DNA of 33,806 bases from Myxacorys chilensis ATA2-1-KO14 (GTDB lineage: Bacteria > Cyanobacteriota > Cyanobacteriia > Leptolyngbyales > Leptolyngbyaceae): the NCBI GenBank assembly GCA_019359275.1, contig JAHHHP010000060.1, forward strand, positions 1 to 33,806, in the 5' to 3' direction. The notes under the pieces are model-generated. The model was not told the DNA's origin. It worked only from the letters and a program-made list of their open reading frames with translations, and made no database searches. This document shows positions 31,413 to 33,806 of the stretch, piece by piece (position 1 is the stretch's first letter; each line of letters begins with the position of its first letter). A program made the translations under genes and the position numbers.

Positions 31413-33623
31413 TTAGGACGTGGGTTTTCTGGCTTGAATCCACGCTGTCTGACTGTTCCAAATCACCGTTTGATTGGTCAATCGAGTCAAGAAAATCCGC
31501 TGAATTTGGGCGAGTTCTGTGGGGGACAACACGCGAGCGAGGTGATCTGCATAGGTAAGTTGATCTGGGTTGGAGGTAAACCAACGATCAATTAACGACT
31601 CCGATAGATATACCTCGGTTTGGGTTTGTTCGGTTTGCAACTCGACCTCGAATCCTGCTTGCTCAAAATAAGAGTGCAAGTCTTGGGTCGTCCAATTCAG
31701 CTTGGGATCTACAGATTGGCTGTAAATTGCTTCCTCGGCTTGCTGCCAGAGAGCATACAGTTTCGCGTTTACCCAAGACGGATCAGCCAGTTGATACAAT
31801 CGCTGGGCAACTCGTGGAACGGATTCTGCTAATACAATTCGCCCGTTTGCTGTCATCAGCGATGCGAGTGATGCGATCGCACCCGCTTTATCAACCTCAG
31901 CTTGAAGGGCATTTCGTCCAATGATGCGATCGAATGGGATGGACTGTGGCAAAGCTTGCACCAGAATCGGACGAGATAGTTCTGGCAAGGACTGCATTTG
32001 CTCACTCAATGCCGCAAAGTCTTTCTCACTTTGCACACGAGCATACACACCCCCTTCAGGAACTTGACGAATCGCTTCCCACACGAGCAAACCGCTACCT
32101 GCATTCAAATCAAGAATCACATGATGGCGCTGCGGCTGCGCGATCGTAAAGATGCGATCGCGAACCTTCCCCAGCGTTTCCCCCACTTGACCAAGTGAGC
32201 GAGCTATCCATCGATCTACACTCGAATTGGCAGGACTCACCGTGAGAGTTTCAGGCATCTCAATTCCGATTCCTTCAATCAATGCCGCAAGTTGCGCCTC
32301 GCGATCGCGCTGCACTTTGACTCGAATCGAGCCTTCAAATCCTTGATCTGACGGTTGATAAAACACTTGGCCTTGCAAATTGCTGGGTAAGTACTGCTGT
32401 GCGACCCAGTGTTCTCGATACGAGTGCGGATAGAGATAGCCTGCTCCATCTCCAAACCCTTGTCGATCGCGATTCGAGTCGCGCAGATGCAGCGGTACTT
32501 CTGCTTCGCGTTCTCGCTCCACAGCAGATAGCGCATCGAAAAAGCCCATTACACTGTTTGATTTGGGTGCAGTTGCAAGATACAGTGCTGCTTGCGCCAA
32601 TGGATAGCGACCTTCTGGCATTCCCACCCGATCAAACGCGGCGGCACAGGCATTCACAACCACGATCGCATTCGGATCAGCGAGTCCCACATCTTCGCCC
32701 GCTAAAATCAACATGCGACGAAAGATGAATCGCGGATCTTCTCCGGCATACACCATCCGCGCTAACCAATACATCGCTGCATCTGGATCAGAACCACGCA
32801 AGCTTTTAATGAAGGCGCTAATCGTGTCAAAGTGGGCATCGCCTTCTTTGTCATACAGAACGGCGCGTTGCTGGATCGACTCTTCCGCGATCGTCATGGT
32901 GAGATGAATGACACCTTGATCGTTCGGTGGTGTCGTTTTGACAGCAAGTTCCAGCGCATTAAGAAGCGATCGTGCATCTCCATTCGCAACATTCACCAGA
33001 TGATCAAGCGCGTCTGGATCAAGAGCAATATCTAAAGTTCCATAGCCACGAGTGCGATCGCGCAACGCTTGCTCAACCACTTGCTTCAGGTGATCGAACG
33101 TGAGTGGTTTGAGTTGGAAAATGCGCGATCGACTGACTAACGCTTTGTTGACTTCAAAGTAAGGATTCTCGGTCGTCGCTCCAATCAGAATAACGGTTCC
33201 ATTTTCTACCCACGGCAGCAGCGCATCTTGTTGCGCTTTGTTAAATCGATGGACTTCATCGACAAAGAGAATCGTGCGCTGATTGGATTGTCGGTATCGT
33301 TCTTGAGCAGTCGCGATCGCATCTCGAATATCTTTGATGCCTGCAAGAACCGCATTGATCGCAATGAAATGAGCCTTCGTAGTGTTGGCAATAATTTGTG
33401 CGATCGTGGTTTTTCCAGTTCCTGGTGGGCCGGAAAAGATCAGCGAAGACAATTGATCCGCTTGAATGGCGCGGCGTAATAATCGTCCTTGACCGACGAT
33501 CTCAGTTTGTCCAATAAATTCATCGATCGTTCTGGGCCGCATTCGAGCGGCAAGCGGGGCTTCTTCAGAAGCGCGGGAGCGAGGCAGGTCAAATAGATCC
33601 ACGGGCTTAAGGAAGGCTGTCAC
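31413..33623 (-). CDS. rarA: RarA/MgsA ATPase fused to a methyltransferase-like domain
   Basis: A 736-residue protein. Residues about 1-435 are a RarA (MgsA) clamp-loader-like AAA+ ATPase that acts at stalled replication forks: APLAARMRPRTIDEFIGQ, Walker A GPPGTGKT (65-72), Walker B ILFVDEVHRF (118-127), sensor 1 IGATTENP (147-154), and the C-terminal DPDAAMYWLARM and LAGEDVGLADP typical of RarA. Residues about 495-735 are an extra domain with the Rossmann-like loop ILDLNAGSGLL (503-513), resembling a SAM-dependent methyltransferase. This fusion is known in cyanobacteria; the extra domain has no proven activity. The start is GTG 33623 without a ribosome site. Confidence 0.95.
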   Translation of the reverse strand: MTAFLKPVDLFDLPRSRASEEAPLAARMRPRTIDEFIGQTEIVGQGRLLRRAIQADQLSSLIFSGPPGTGKTTIAQIIANTTKAHFIAINAVLAGIKDIRDAIATAQERYRQSNQRTILFVDEVHRFNKAQQDALLPWVENGTVILIGATTENPYFEVNKALVSRSRIFQLKPLTFDHLKQVVEQALRDRTRGYGTLDIALDPDALDHLVNVANGDARSLLNALELAVKTTPPNDQGVIHLTMTIAEESIQQRAVLYDKEGDAHFDTISAFIKSLRGSDPDAAMYWLARMVYAGEDPRFIFRRMLILAGEDVGLADPNAIVVVNACAAAFDRVGMPEGRYPLAQAALYLATAPKSNSVMGFFDALSAVEREREAEVPLHLRDSNRDRQGFGDGAGYLYPHSYREHWVAQQYLPSNLQGQVFYQPSDQGFEGSIRVKVQRDREAQLAALIEGIGIEMPETLTVSPANSSVDRWIARSLGQVGETLGKVRDRIFTIAQPQRHHVILDLNAGSGLLVWEAIRQVPEGGVYARVQSEKDFAALSEQMQSLPELSRPILVQALPQSIPFDRIIGRNALQAEVDKAGAIASLASLMTANGRIVLAESVPRVAQRLYQLADPSWVNAKLYALWQQAEEAIYSQSVDPKLNWTTQDLHSYFEQAGFEVELQTEQTQTEVYLSESLIDRWFTSNPDQLTYADHLARVLSPTELAQIQRIFLTRLTNQTVIWNSQTAWIQARKPTS

Positions 33624-33723
33624 AACGGAAAAATAAACTGTAGCACTGCAAGCTTTCTCCTTTGCTTACTTTAGAAGTAAGGATCGTGGATTGAATAACT
33701 CCAACACTTGCATAGCTCCGGGT

Positions 33724-33806
33724 TGCCCTCATCCCCTAACCCCTTCTCCCGCAGGAGAAGGAGAACCAGAGTCTTGCTCCCTCTCCTGCGGGAGAGGGTT
33801 GGGGTG
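33724..33806. repeat. Part of a dispersed inverted repeat, cut by the window end
   Basis: The arms at about 33730-33761 and 33779-33806 are largely complementary (CCCTAACCCCTTCTCC against GGAGAGGGTTGGGG), and each arm contains the smaller palindrome CTCCCGCAGGAG or its inverse. Such elements are frequent in cyanobacterial genomes as non-coding repeats. The right end is missing, so its full length is unknown. Confidence 0.75.

Overview
The window is from a cyanobacterium. The HIP1 octamer GCGATCGC and its derivatives are scattered through genes and spacers. Several genes belong to families found mainly in cyanobacteria (DUF1830, DUF4336, the RarA fused to a methyltransferase-like domain, the PRC-barrel/DUF2382 protein). 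A filamentous Leptolyngbya-like host is plausible but cannot be fixed from the sequence. No rRNA, tRNA, CRISPR array or transposase gene was seen.

Left part (1-4660): a DUF4336 protein, a convergent small HTH protein, then three genes on the plus strand (PRC-barrel/DUF2382 protein, a small lipoprotein, a 170-residue protein of unknown function) closed by a strong terminator. Their content suggests an envelope or stress-response group.

Carbohydrate island (4700-20800): a minus-strand operon, in transcription order GH2 glycosidase, galT, an M24-fold protein and galK, with galE just upstream in the same direction. Together they make up a Leloir pathway headed by a beta-glycosidase. Divergent from galE is a tight plus-strand operon: a GT-B glycosyltransferase, UDP-galactopyranose mutase (glf) and a two-domain protein that joins a family-1-glycosidase-like domain to an RmlD-like sugar-nucleotide reductase. 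The product of GalE (UDP-galactose) is the substrate of Glf, so the island links galactose use to synthesis and probable transfer of galactofuranose. A small membrane protein, two small cytosolic proteins (one with a four-cysteine zinc-ribbon pattern, with a decayed inverted copy nearby), a PhyH-type dioxygenase and a GH43 glycosidase follow.

Signalling island (20900-29850): two CheR-type methyltransferases (one carrying PAS domains and a repetitive coiled coil), two CheB methylesterases with a C-terminal zinc-binding extension and no receiver domain, a PAS histidine kinase and a PAS protein with a CRP-type DNA-binding output. In many bacteria such parts occur as one CheB-CheR-PAS-kinase polypeptide; here they are separate genes. 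No CheA, CheW, response regulator or chemoreceptor is present in the window, so a non-chemotaxis role is more likely. The kinase and the CRP-type protein share the same N-terminal sensor layout, which suggests one kind of input feeding two kinds of output.

Right end (30160-33806): a secreted protein of unknown function, a non-coding 21-bp tandem array with a higher-order 106-bp duplication, the RarA/MgsA fusion, and part of a large inverted repeat cut by the window end.

The most unusual points are the perfect 24-bp-arm palindrome at the start of the first cheR, the GH1-RmlD fusion beside glf, the M24-fold protein lacking metal ligands inside the galactose operon, and the split CheB/CheR/PAS system with a CRP-type branch.
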